Positions 52,064 through 63,720 of a stretch of DNA of 64,000 bases are shown here, in pieces. Below the pieces are notes generated by a model. It saw only the letters and a list, made by a program, of their open reading frames with translations. It had not been told where the DNA came from and did not search any database. The DNA comes from Semisulcospira habei (lineage: Eukaryota; Mollusca; Gastropoda; Semisulcospiridae). The DNA lies in assembly GCA_036245525.1 (NCBI GenBank), contig BTPG01000003.1, positions 156,715,080-156,779,079 of the forward strand, written 5' to 3'. A program made the position numbers and the translations under genes. Numbering within the stretch: position 1 is the stretch's first letter; each line of letters begins with the position of its first letter.

Positions 52064-52382
52064 TTAATCCTTTGGGTGTCGGTAGCGGTTTTAGTCGTGA
52101 TGATTCCTGCAGGAATAATCGCGACTAAAACCGCTACCGACACGCACAGGGTTAATACATTAACCCATACAGCCCTGACGTGCTACGACAGGATGTATAT
52201 GGACCATGATAGTTCAAGGGCGGTGTCGGAATAGCTTGGCGCCTGCCTGAGGCGCCAGGCTATTCCGACACCACCCTTGAACTATCATGGTCAGTCGATC
52301 TGTCTTCAGAAGTAATGATGCAGACCTCAAAGGTTATAAACATATTTTGATATAATGTCATCCTCGTGGTGTAATGGCTTAA
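52064..52382. repeat. Two adjacent TTAA-flanked foldback elements
   Basis: 52064-52155: TTAATCCTTTGGGTGTCGGT to ACCGACACGCACAGGGTTAA. 52160-52382: TTAACCCATACAGCCCTGAC to GGTGTAATGGCTTAA with a TTCAAGGGCGGTGTCGGAAT core. Only four bases separate them. Confidence 0.85.
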
Positions 52383-53108
52383 CCTAGAAATTCACCGACG
52401 TCAAACCTATTATTAACTGCTGCTACAGACACTTGGCATGTTCTGTAGTACAGTGGACAGCACTCAAATGAACACGCCAGCACTTCAAACCATGAACGGA
52501 GTTTGCTCAATTTGATTTTATATTATGTCGACACAAAATCACTTCTAACAAAATTCAGACCGCTTAAAACTATTTTGAAGGGCGGTTGTTTATATAGTAT
52601 AGGAAAACCGTAGTAAAACAACGGACAAACACATAAAGAAATTAAAATATTGAACGAGTGACAGACATTTTTTTTGGAATGAGTAAATCGCGTCACCTTG
52701 ATGGTCGTTTAACTGGGATTCTCATTGGGATTTCATCATGTGTATGAGCAGGGTTATACGAAATTTCTGGTATGCGCAGTTCTTGGTCATCTTTTTTACG
52801 CCTCTCGCTGTTGGATGGTCACGTTTAATTTTTCTCGTCATTGATTTCCGACAGGATGATAATTCGTGTTATTGTATTGTGCAAATATCGTTCTTTTCTG
52901 AAACTGAATAAATTGATAAACTGTCAAACAGTTAGACTTCCTGTTTCCAAACTTTGCATCGATTTTTTTTCAAGAAGTGAACGTCCGAAGAATTCACAGA
53001 CATACTTCACGGTCACTGTCAGAGACGCGGTTAAAACAGAAGGGAATTTTATTTTTTTTTTTTATTTTTTTTTTTTTTTTGGGGGGGGGGGGGGGAATGC
53101 CAACTTAC
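52383..53108. other. Gene B first intron, 5' part
   Basis: T-runs and a G-run near 53050-53094; otherwise nothing recognised. Confidence 0.4.
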
Positions 53109-53217
53109 CTACTACCTGCCGCCTTTCCTTTCTTTCTGGGGAAGATTTGAGTTTCTTGTGTTTTCCCGCCTCCACCGCCGCGCAGACGACAAGTACTAAC
53201 AAGATTTTCCACATCAT
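53109..53217 (-). CDS. Gene B, signal-peptide first coding exon
   Basis: ATG at 53217 (a second ATG follows directly). Encodes MMWKILLVLVVCAAVEAG, a textbook signal peptide, then a Lys/Arg-rich stretch ending ERKERRQVV, with possible dibasic processing. Ends G|GTAAGT, phase 1, which joins in frame to LDLa exon 51460. Predicted product after removing the duplicated block: signal peptide, five LDLa repeats and one ShKT domain, about 280 residues, secreted. Found by reading, as no simple ORF shows it. Confidence 0.78.
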
Positions 53218-53537
53218 TTTCAACTATGAAACCACGTCAGTAATAAGAGACAACAGGAGTAATGTGTTTCCGTGATGTCTGACTTATAGTACAGAGAGTT
53301 ATCTTTTGGGGTCTTGCCCTTTTTGTTCAGGTCTGACGTCATTAGTAAAGTCACGTGACCATGCTTTGTGTGGTTGGCAAGAACGTAATAAAGTAGGCAT
53401 AAAATGAACTTTGGCCAACGTCTGTTTTCTTTCTTTTTGATAGTTCGCTTGTTCTTAGAGCTGCAGGTCATGAGGCTGTCACACTGAATGAACCCGCTGA
53501 GTGCCAGCTGACGCAGACTGCGTTTCTGCAATCTTTG

Positions 53538-53780
53538 TTAACTCATTCGAGACGGGCCGCATTCGGATACGCGGCTTTAGCCGCGTATCCGAATGCGGCC
53601 CGCCTCGAATGAGTTAATTCAACATCAAAACCATAGATATCCCAGAAACATGGATTCAAAGTGGTGTCAGCAAGAGGCATAGATCCTCATGAGCCCCCGT
53701 AACTGAGGCGGGCTCAAGAGGATCTATACCTCTTGCAGTTGTGTGGTGTTAAATTTTTCTCGGCACTGAACGGGATAATG
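53538..53780. repeat. Two foldback elements: CGAGACGGGCCGC and TCATGAGCCCC types
   Basis: 53538-53617: TTAACTCATTCGAGACGGGC to GCCCGCCTCGAATGAGTTAA, perfect TTAA ends. 53640-53780: GGCATAGATCCTCATGAGCC opposite GGCTCAAGAGGATCTATACC. Confidence 0.87.
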
Positions 53781-53924
53781 AACACGCGCGCCAGAACAAC
53801 GCTCTGCCGGGGTCTCTGGCTCACCTGTGGAGGTTCATAGGACCCGCCGCGCCGCTTGCAGATTTTTTCCCATACAACTGCCAGTGAGTACTCAGGGCCT
53901 AGGGAAACTCAAAAAAATATTTAT

Positions 53925-54170
53925 TTAACCGCTTCAAAGCTGACAAAAATTGAACCCCACCCAACTACAAGAGGCACAGATCATCATGCGCCCCCGCAGT
54001 TGCGGGGGATCATGAGCTGAGGATCTGTGCGTCTTGCTGAAACTCCACTGTGTATTCTTTCTTTCTTTCTTTCTTGCTGTCTTTTGTTTTCTCTCGGGGT
54101 CTTTGACTTTGAATTTACCACGATTTAAAACAAATGAACAACTGGCGTCCACTGGCAGTTAAAGGGTTAA
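53925..54170. repeat. TTAA-flanked foldback element, CCCCCGCAGTTGCGGGGG type
   Basis: Starts TTAACCGCTTCAAAGCTGAC, ends CAGTTAAAGGGTTAA. Inner arms AAGAGGCACAGATCATCATG and TGAGGATCTGTGCGTCTTGC. Confidence 0.8.
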
Positions 54171-54699
54171 ACAGTGATTGCTGTTGATGGGCTCCAACCT
54201 ACTTTCCCTTCTGCTGGCTCGTGCTGTCTTTTTGTCCTTTTGTCTTGTCTGTTCTGGGAGAAAACAACCAGCTAAGAAAAAACACTAAACACACTTAAAG
54301 TACCATTACGCATAAGTCTAAAGACACATTTCAGCACCATTTGTGTTTGTTATGCCTTGTCGACACACCTAATCAACTTTAAGAGCAATTTGGACGCGCA
54401 GCAAAAGCATACGCGTAATCGCACGTATGTATTCTGTGCTGCCGTTAGCGTGTCAATCTATTTTTAGCTGTTTCTCGTACTGAAAGCGTTGTATTTTCTA
54501 GAACGGAGTGGAATCATTGTCAGGTTACTTGATATAAAGAAATGACGTGTGCTGAACTTGCTGGATTGTCCTGTCTGAAAGAACCATAACTAGACCTGTG
54601 TGTAGCGTTTCGTAACCATCTTTTACAGTAGTGTATCGTTAAACAATTGCGGCGGTAGTGGGCCTTTAAGAAGAACATGTCACTGTGTTTCGATCGTCC
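54171..54699. other. Intergenic stretch upstream of gene B
   Basis: No feature recognised. It may contain promoter or 5' UTR sequence of gene B, but nothing definite is visible. Confidence 0.35.
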
Positions 54700-55307
54700 T
54701 TAACTGACCCATTCAGCCCTGACGCACTACAGCAGGAGATGGATCGACATGATAATTCAAGGGTAGTGCCAGATTAGTTTGGCGCCTGTCGGCGCCAAGC
54801 TAATCTGGCACTACCCTTGAATTATCATGGTCGATCCATCTCCTGCAACAGGTGCATAGTCGTTAGATGACGCCTCCAAAATTTGGGAAATACGGCCGCC
54901 GTGCTGAATGAGTTAATTGGTTATTTCCTTGCATTTTGACTCATTCGAGACGTGCCGCATACGATTAACGGCTTCAATTTCTGCCAGGTATCTCAATGCA
55001 ACACGTGTCGAGTAGTTAACACATTAATCCATTTAATCCCGCGGCCGCATTTCCCAAATATAGGACATGTTATCTAACGACTATGTACCAGTCGCAGAAG
55101 ATGGATGGACCACGATGATTCAAGGGTCAGACCGATTAGCTAATCTGGCACTACCCTTGAATTATGATGGTCGATACAGTCCTGCGTTGGACTAAATGGG
55201 TTTCAGAGCCTCGCTTGAATAGCTGCGAAAGTGTCGTATAGCGTTGCCGGCGGCAACGCTATACAACACTTCCGCAGCTATTGATGCGGGGCGACTTGAA
55301 TGAGTTA
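54700..55307. repeat. Four consecutive foldback elements
   Basis: 54700-54916: TTAA-bounded TTCAAGGG/GGCGCC type. 54939-55020: damaged CGAGACGTGCCGC type. 55015-55203: damaged TTCAAGGG type in reverse. 55203-55307: AGCTGCGAAAGTGTCGTATA palindrome with GCCGGCGGC tip, sister of 11448-11552. Confidence 0.82.
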
Positions 55308-55319
55308 AACGTTTGGCCT

Positions 55320-55352
<33 letters not shown>

Positions 55353-55950
55353 GAGGGGGGGGGGGGGTGTCTAGATTTTGTGTCTTCTGCGCCACTATCA
55401 TGAAGGTGTTGTTTGTTTGTTTGTTTGTTTTTGACGTACAGTTTATCTGCTGAGCTTTAATTTGCAAAGTGACAGTCGAATTGGACTCAGCATTGTTCTC
55501 CACTCATGCACAAGTGGACCGCTGTACGGTAGCGAAGTACAGACATATGTCACTTCCCAGTACAGAAACCAGCTGATCGTGCACATCGCTCAGCGTTACA
55601 CTAGGTACAATACAGTCTCTAGATCCCAGTGTACAATATGGGAGGGTCACAATATCGAGCGGTCATTACTATCGCATTTCCGTTGAACAATGCAAGCGTA
55701 TGAGGAGGGAGTGTGCGTAGGGGTGGTGGTGGGGGAGGGGGGAGGGGGTAAGTCTGCTTTGTGAAGACAAAAGAAAGTTAGTGTGTATGCGTCAATGTTT
55801 GTGCAAAGTGAGATTTTCTGCGCATTGCAATGAAAATCTGGTTGTTCACACACACAAAATAGACTTTCAATCTTCTGCCTTCCTGGGGAAGATGTAGGGT
55901 GCCTTGGAGGAGGATTCAAAGAAAAAGTAAACGCATCCAGATTTCTACTG
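55308..55950. other. Intergenic, T-run and G-rich stretches
   Basis: T-homopolymer at 55322-55352 and G-runs near 55725-55750. No gene seen. Confidence 0.4.
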
Positions 55951-56075
55951 ACAGACCTCGCGGCTGACCGAATTTCTGCAGCTGTCTGATCCATAATCAC
56001 CGAGCTCGTTCCGCGCTCGGTGACTGTGGATCAGACAGCTGCAGAAATGTCAGCCGCGAGATCTGTCTAGAAATG
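55951..56075. repeat. Palindrome, about 120 bp, CTGCAGCTGTCTGATCC type
   Basis: TTCTGCAGCTGTCTGATCCA pairs with TGGATCAGACAGCTGCAGAA; tip CACCGAGC...GCTCGGTG. Arms continue through CGCGGCTGAC. Confidence 0.88.
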
Positions 56076-56104
56076 ATAGTACACGAACACTCCACTTCTA
56101 TGCT

Positions 56105-56108
<4 letters not shown>

Positions 56109-56191
<83 letters not shown>

Positions 56192-56324
56192 GTCTTCAGC
56201 TGTCAGGTCCAAAGAAAGGACCAGAGCACTTGTAACATTCTCGTAGTCACTGACGTCAGCAAGTGATCCGCAGGACTTGGAATAGGGAAGATGAAGAGCA
56301 TGGGTGGGAGAGGGGAGGGAGGGG

Positions 56325-56387
<63 letters not shown>
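56109..56387. repeat. (GT)n and (GA)n microsatellites
   Basis: (GT)n at 56109-56185 and (GA)n at 56328-56386. Confidence 0.95.
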
Positions 56388-56390
<3 letters not shown>

Positions 56391-56583
56391 GCCTAGATAT
56401 TTATCACCACCCTTGCTGCACGTTCTTGGTCGATAGAGGCGCTTATCTGTGCTGGCACCGCCCTTTACATTCATGGTCATCTGTTCATGACAACATTACT
56501 CTTAATGCCGATATGAGGGCTCAGTGTATTAAGGACACAGGCACATACTGAGTACTATGATAAATTTCAACGCACAAAGGTCA

Positions 56584-56603
56584 TTTATTAAACTGTCTTT
56601 ATT
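56584..56603 (-). terminator. Candidate poly(A) signals of gene A
   Basis: AATAAA on the minus strand at 56603-56598 and 56589-56584, about 390-400 bases after the gene A stop. Confidence 0.35.
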
Positions 56604-56987
56604 TCCAGTAAAACAATCATAATTACTAATAATCAGACGTGATGTTAAAAATTAAAAAATAAAATAAATAAAATAAAAAATAAAAAATATCTGTAATAAG
56701 TAGTTCATAAACGGTTTTACGTGACTGTACCAACTTACATTTCTAAATGTTCAAAATGTGTGTTTCAGCAGGAAAAAAAATTAAAGGAGAGACGTTTTGT
56801 TAACAAGGATGACGCATGAAATGATAAACGACTCTTCCTGGAAGAGAATTTCACTTATGGACACCTATTCAAAAGTATGGACAGACATTTCAAATTAAAC
56901 GCTTCACCCAAGGTCAGTAAATCTTTCCAAAATGGACGAAACGCGCCCAAAGGACGACCTCTGTGGCGCTTCAAGAACGACAACGTT

Positions 56988-57133
56988 TTAGGCGTGCATG
57001 CAGAGTCCGCAGAACTTGCGACAGAACTTGAAGCCTCTCTCGGAATCTATGCAGATGGCGGGCTCGGTCTCGTTCATCAGAGCACAGTCGTGCGCGGTCA
57101 TTATGTTCCCGCACAGACTCGGGTGGATTTTGG
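56988..57133 (-). CDS. Gene A, terminal exon: ShKT-like domain and stop
   Basis: Acceptor TATTTTGCAG, phase 1, stop TAA at 56988. Encodes AKIHPSLCGNIMTAHDC, AICIDSERGFKFCRKFCG and LCMHA, six cysteines in ShKT spacing. Over 60% like the gene B terminal exon (37009-37163). ShKT domains occur in many secreted proteins and do not by themselves imply a toxin. Confidence 0.8.
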
Positions 57134-57347
57134 CTGCAAAATACAGGTCAGTCTCAGTAAGTCGCGAATTCGAATATAACACGGGCGGGTTTTCCTGCTG
57201 CAAAGCGGATACTCAGTGAGATCTCGGGCCAACTAAGGCTGACGTCGGCCTTAGGACTTTTTGCTTAATGGGTTGCTTTTCCCTCAAGAGTCTGTAGATA
57301 ATAATTCAGCCTTAAAGCCCAATAACGCCGACTATTCAAAGAAATAT

Positions 57348-57404
57348 ATTTTCTGCAGGAATCATCGCAACTGAAAGCCATACCGATACCCAGAGGGTTA
57401 ATAA
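57348..57404. repeat. Half copy of the GTCGGTAGCGG foldback element
   Basis: CTGCAGGAATCATCGCAACT then CCGATACCCAGAGGGTTAA. Ends about 15 bases from the donor of exon 57425-57532. Confidence 0.65.
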
Positions 57405-57424
57405 AACAACCGATTTCTACTCAC

Positions 57425-57973
<549 letters not shown>

Positions 57974-58157
57974 AACACACACAGAGCTTAGTAGCGTCAG
58001 TCGAAAAATTCTCTAGTAAAAAACACACTGAGACCCCAAGAACAAACTTTTTTTTTCAAATGGAAACACAGAAATGCAATGGGCTACTTATGTTGTGGGG
58101 ATTTTTTAAGGGGGAAATTGTCTTTGCAGTTTTGTAAGGTGACAACGACACTAAGGA

Positions 58158-58370
<213 letters not shown>

Positions 58371-58397
58371 AACGTGTATATTGTTATCATAACTTAC

Positions 58398-58516
58398 GGC
58401 AGTTCGGGTCTCGTCACTCTGGTCCAGACAGTCAGCATCGCCATCACACTGGCAACGGGCATCGATACACTTAGAACCGTCCGAACAGCGGAACTGATCA
58501 GTGCGGCACGTTGAGG
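58398..58516 (-). pseudogene. Gene A, LDLa exon of 119 bases with frame error
   Basis: Acceptor TGTTCCAG and donor C|GTAAGT are good, and the sequence is an LDLa repeat (CRTDQFRCSDGSKCIDARC, CDGDADCLDQSDE). But the length is 119, not a multiple of three, so the final Asn-Cys is read out of frame (as RTA) and the next exon would be shifted. The position usually holding Trp before the fourth Cys is Cys here. Either a damaged exon or a one-base assembly error. Counterpart of gene B exon 46699-46815. Confidence 0.75.
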
Positions 58517-58689
58517 CTGGAACAGCATGGAGAGAACAATTACATGAATGGACGCCAATATTGTGCAAAATGATAGAAGCGACATGTGAAACGTCCTTTG
58601 CCACCACGAAGGTGATTTCAAAGTCGGGACACAGAAAAGGTCCTGACCAAATTGTAACCCTTCTCGTGGTTGATACTATTCAGGGGTCA

Positions 58690-58800
58690 GCTGTATGAGT
58701 GAACTTAGTCCTGCCTAAGCCACTAAGCAAGGTGCTCCGCTATAGCGGAACACCTTGCTTAGTGGCTTGGGCAGGACTGAGCTTACTCTTGAATGCAGCT
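58690..58800. repeat. Palindrome with GCCACTAAGCAAGGTG arms
   Basis: AAGCCACTAAGCAAGGTGCT pairs with ACACCTTGCTTAGTGGCTTG; tip CCGCTATAGCGG. Outer arms CAGCTGTATGAG and GAATGCAGCTG pair loosely. Confidence 0.85.
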
Positions 58801-59377
58801 GAGCCCAGGTCCACAACTACAGAATAATATTGGACGTGAGCATAATGAAGTAAGCTGTGTCAAGGCCAGTTTCGCTTGTGCCCGCAGCTTTCTTTCCTTC
58901 GGATGTAGATTGTGGACCAGACCTTATGCAAGACAGTTTCGTGCACACGTCGCCGTTAACGCACCTTGGCGTATCGCAGCATATCACACATGTGGAGATA
59001 TTAATTTCTTTTTCCTTGATGACGCAAAACGGGGGCGTGTAAGAAAATGAAATTTCGAACTAGAAGACAGACAACTCTGTGCATGTGCTTGGCTGTGAAT
59101 CACAGACCAGCACACATATAAAGACACGTTTATCCCTTAGGCTGTCGGTAGCGTTTCAGTCTTGTGGCGGCTATCGTCGGCCAAATGGTTAAGTAATTGA
59201 CACTACACTTTTTATAGTTTTCTTGAAATCAGGAGTACAACGTTATGATGTCGCTGAAGACGTCGCTATTGACGCTAATTAGCGGAGGATATCGCGCCCT
59301 CTGGCGTGAAAATGTGGAAAAATTACAAAACCTCCCAACTTTCGCAGGCACTCGATTAAAGTCTCTACCACTGCTAG
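58801..59377. other. Non-coding stretch, possibly gene A intron
   Basis: A GCTGTCGGTAGCG fragment near 59141 is a relic of the foldback family. Nothing else recognised. Confidence 0.35.
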
Positions 59378-59550
59378 TTCGGGGTCGCCGGCTCTGCTCA
59401 CAAGGAGGGAAGGAATAGAAGATTTGTCTGCCAAGAGTTTCGTGCCCCTGAGTGGCTCCGCGCGGCCGCACGCTCGGAGCCAGTCAGTGGCACGAAACGC
59501 TTGGCAGACAAATCTTCGATTCCTTCGCCCTGTGCACTTACAGAGGGAGC
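59378..59550. repeat. Long palindrome, GAAGATTTGTCTGCCAAG arms
   Basis: GGAATAGAAGATTTGTCTGC pairs with GCAGACAAATCTTCGATTCC, through GTTTCGTGCC / GGCACGAAAC and a GGCTCCGCGCGGCC tip. Confidence 0.85.
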
Positions 59551-59702
59551 AGAGGTGGAAAGGCTTTTCATCGTGACAAAAAGCGCTTCCGACAAGCGAA
59601 GGGGTCTTCAAGAGGAAACTATGTGCGCGCAGGTGTAAATCACCAACCAAAGGTACAGTGAGCGCTGATAAATACAGTACACATTTGGCGCTGGACAAAC
59701 AA

Positions 59703-59767
59703 TTACCTAATGCGCAAAAGGCCATCGGGCCGACGTCAGATCGATGGCCTTTTGCGCATTGGGTAGG
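59703..59767. repeat. Palindrome, AATGCGCAAAAGGCCATCG type
   Basis: TACCTAATGCGCAAAAGGCC pairs with GGCCTTTTGCGCATTGGGTA; tip includes GGGCCGACGTCAG. Relatives of this GC-rich family are at 40253 and 44350. Confidence 0.85.
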
Positions 59768-59795
59768 TCCCTGACCCCCAGCCTCCTTATGGCAT

Positions 59796-60740
59796 GCTAG
59801 ACAAACAGTTAGATCCCTTCACCCCCTCCTTAAATACCCTGGACAAACAAACAGGCAGATCCTCAGACTCCCTGCTTATGGCACTCTGGACAAACAAACA
59901 GTCAGGTTCCCTGACCCCCTCCTTATGGCACCATGCACAAACAGTTAGGTTCCCTGACACCCTCCTTATGCCACCCTGCACAAACAGTTAGGTTCCTTGA
60001 CCCCCTTCTTATGGCACCCTGCCCAAACAGTTAAGTTTCCTGACACCCTCCTTATGGTGCCCTGCACAAACAGTTAGATTCCCTGACCCCTCATTATGAC
60101 AGCCTGCACAAACAGGTTCCCTGAGGGGAGGGGTCCTTATGGCACCCTGCACAAACAGTTAGGTTCCCTGACCCCCTCCTTATGCCACCCTGCACAAACA
60201 GTTAGGTTCCTTGACCCCCTTCTTATGGCACCCTGCCCAAACAGTTAAGTTTCCTGACACCCTCCTTATGGTGCCCTGCACAAACAGGTTCCCTGACCCC
60301 TTCCTTATGGCACCCTGCACAAACAGTTAGGTTCCCTGATAATTCCTTATGGCACTCTGCACAAAACAGTTAGGTTACCTGACCCCCTCCTTATGGCACC
60401 CTGCACAAACAGTTAGGTTCCCTGATCCCTCCTTATGTACCCTGGACAAACAGGTTCCCTGACTCTCTCCTTATGTGCCTTGGAAAAACAGGATCCCTGA
60501 CTCTCTCCTTATGTGGCTGGACAAGCAGGTTCCCTGACTCCCTTCTTATGTGTCCTGGACAAACAGTTAGGTTTCCTGACTCCCTCCTTATGCGCCCTGG
60601 ACACTAAACAGTTAGGTTCCCTGACTCCCTCCTTATGTGCCATGGACAAACAAGTTCCTTGACTCCCTCCTTATGTGCCCTGGACAAACAAGCGGTACCC
60701 TGACCACCTTCCTTATGGCACCCTGGGCAAACAGTTGTGT
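59796..60740. repeat. 43-bp minisatellite, about 20 units
   Basis: Unit approximately CAAACAGTTAGGTTCCCTGA then CCCCCTCCTTATGGCACCCTG. Units vary by loss of TTAG and by TGTGCCCTGGA variants, and there is a higher-order repeat of several units (59955-60110 against 60140-60300). Confidence 0.92.
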
Positions 60741-61400
60741 GACTTATCACGCTGGTTGTCTCCCGCGAATCGCTGCTATGGCAACGAATCGCGGGAAATA
60801 ACCAGTGTGAATAACCTGTATGTCGCTCATCTGGAGGTCTATGAGCAAGGCTTAAGAGATCGGATGAAGTGCTCCACTCGTCAGCCCCCCTTCCCCCCCC
60901 CCCTCGCGCTCCCTTAACCTCCTTCTCCCCCACCTCCACCCCGACACCCTGCCTCTCCGAACTATTCGCAGTTGCATCATATGCAATGCAGCTTTCTTCA
61001 GTAGACCTGCTTAAAGCACAAACTCGATCACACCCGCCACCTGGCAAAAACACCCCACGTGCTACCCAACACCACCACTACCACCACCACCACCACCACA
61101 CAGCCTCGAAAACTATTACGGAATTGTCTGTTGCAACATCGTCAAGCTAAATATGGACATGGCCATCTGGACCGGCGATACATCGTCTCGTGAAAGATAC
61201 CGTGCCACCGTGACCTTGACCTTGACCTTGACCCTAGCCTCTCTATCTCTTCAGCACTCTCCGCACCGTCAGAAAGGAATCTTGCATATTAATCCACATA
61301 GGTTAGAAAAATAAAGTTACAAACTTTGATTTCAAGCACCAGCTGTAGAGATGCATCGTTCGTGGTGACTCCAACTTTTTTTTAAAAGCTATTGCCTAAT
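60741..61400. other. Intergenic or intron, small repeats only
   Basis: A TCGCGGGAAATAACCAG/CTGGTTGTCTCCCGCGA foldback near 60750-60805, (CCA)n at 61066-61099 and CCTTGACCTTGACC near 61212. No gene recognised. Confidence 0.45.
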
Positions 61401-61870
61401 TAACCCCTTCCCTGCCATTGTGCGTGCATTTTTGTTTCTGAAATCTTGGTTGATTCAACGACCAAAAGCCAACACCGTTCAAGAAACATGGATACAAACT
61501 GGTGTCAGCAAGAGGCATAGATCCTCATGAGGATCTATGCTTCTTGCAGTTGGAGTGTGTTCACTTTTTCTCGGTAGTGCGGAAGGGGTTGACCTTGCAT
61601 GCCCCTGAACATGCAACACTGGCCTACTCTTTTTTGTCTACTAGTGGAGATCGGACTGTAACTCCTCCGCTACCAGTAGACGCAGGTTGTGTTAGCTCAA
61701 AACCAATAGAGCCACAGCCGTTTAAGGAACGTGGATGCAAAATGGAGCCAGCCAAAAGCCCGCGGTACAGATCCTCAAGAGACCCCCGCAACTGCGAAGG
61801 CTCATGAGGACCTATGCCACTTGCAGTTGGATCATGTTCACTCTTTCTCGTCAGTGAAGGTGTTCCCTAA
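61400..61870. repeat. Two decayed foldback elements, TCCTCATGAG type
   Basis: 61400-61595 begins TTAACCCCTTCCCTGCCATT with GATCCTCATGAGGATCTATG at the tip. 61715-61865 has CAGATCCTCAAGAGACCCCC and GCTCATGAGGACCTATGCC. Confidence 0.7.
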
Positions 61871-61953
61871 CGTACGCACTTGGTGTTTGTTGCGTACTGC
61901 GCACACGAGGCCAAGACAAGCGCCATCAACCCAAAGGCGCTCGCGTCTCGTAG

Positions 61954-62060
61954 ATATGCTGACGAGCAAACGAAATTGCGACATTTTCGGAACCATCGAA
62001 AACACTGAAGTGTTTCCGAGGGTTCCGAAAATGTCGCATTTCTTTTGCTCGTCAGTGTAC
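61954..62060. repeat. Foldback element, CTGACGAGCAAA family
   Basis: GCTGACGAGCAAACGAAATT opposite AATGTCGCATTTCTTTTGCT and CGTCAG; inner arms AACACTGAAGTGTTT. Confidence 0.85.
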
Positions 62061-62299
62061 AATGTGACGGTGCCTTCGCGTGAATCCGCGTGCTGCAAAT
62101 TACAAGCTCGTAGCAAGGACTTACTCGAAAACAGAATCTGTGGGTGAATTAGACTCGACGGGAATACGACCCCCCAAAAATTTCACATCCCATTCATGCC
62201 ACCAGGAGTCTCGAACCCAGGACCTCTCTGCTGTACGTGCCTCTGCGGATAGTACTCGTAGCTAGAGCTTATCTCAGCTGGTTTTGGACACATGATTTT

Positions 62300-62540
62300 T
62301 GTCTCCCCTCAGGAAGATATCCGTCCGTAATTCAGGTGGTCACTTTCCCACATACAATCAAATCTGTACAAAGACGACCACCAAGGGACAGTAAATGAAT
62401 GGTCGCATTCGACAGCTGGTCACCTTATGCAGGGTTATGTAAGCAGCAGTGAAAAATCAATGGGACGGAAAAAATATGTGGTTTCCTAAAACAGGTGGTC
62501 GGTTTATACAGGTGGTCGCCTATTCAGGTTTGACTGTAGG
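62300..62540. repeat. Dispersed repeat with CAGGTGGTCG motifs
   Basis: CAGGTGGTCACTTTCCCACA near 62333, and CAGGTGGTCGGTTTATACAG with CAGGTGGTCGCC and TTTGACTGTA near 62490-62537. It resembles the ends of a known invertebrate repeat type; class unclear. Confidence 0.45.
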
Positions 62541-62888
62541 AGGCTGATGCTATGTGTTTTTAATTGATTATCCGCAGTGGCCGGGATAAAATAAAAATAA
62601 TTGTCTGACTTCTGTCACTCAATGCTCAAAATACGTGTATTTTAATATTTGTGTAAATAGTGACAGGAGTCACACAATTATTTTTCTTTTATTTCAGTCA
62701 CTGTGGCTTATCGTGCGGAGTTAAAAGTTGAATTTATAATTTATTTCTAATACGCATTATGGTTCGCTAAGACGCATTTAGAAGAACAAAAATCGCTTGT
62801 GACATTTGCGAAATGTCTTTTGGGACTCTGTGATCAACGTGCAAACTATACAGTGAACCATGCAGCAGTATTGTACGTAAATAGTACT

Positions 62889-62992
62889 ATACTGGCGAGC
62901 AAAAGAAATGCGACATTTTTGGAATCATCGGAAACGCGAAAGTGTTTCCGATGATTCCAAAAATGTCGCATTTCTTTTGCTCGTCAGTATAT
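62889..62992. repeat. Near-perfect 100-bp foldback element, TA ends
   Basis: TATACTGGCGAGCAAAAGAA pairs with TTCTTTTGCTCGTCAGTATA, arms continuous through ATGCGACATTTTTGGAATCA to an AACGCGAAAGTGTT tip. The best-preserved member of its family. Confidence 0.9.

Positions 62993-63720
<728 letters not shown>

Noticed and set aside
59796..60740. CRISPR-like array
   Set aside because: Unit and putative spacer both repeat; it is a simple 43-bp minisatellite in an animal genome.
62165..62275. tRNA gene or tRNA-derived SINE on the minus strand
   Set aside because: A B-box-like GGGTTCGAGACTCC is present, but no convincing A box, cloverleaf or tail.
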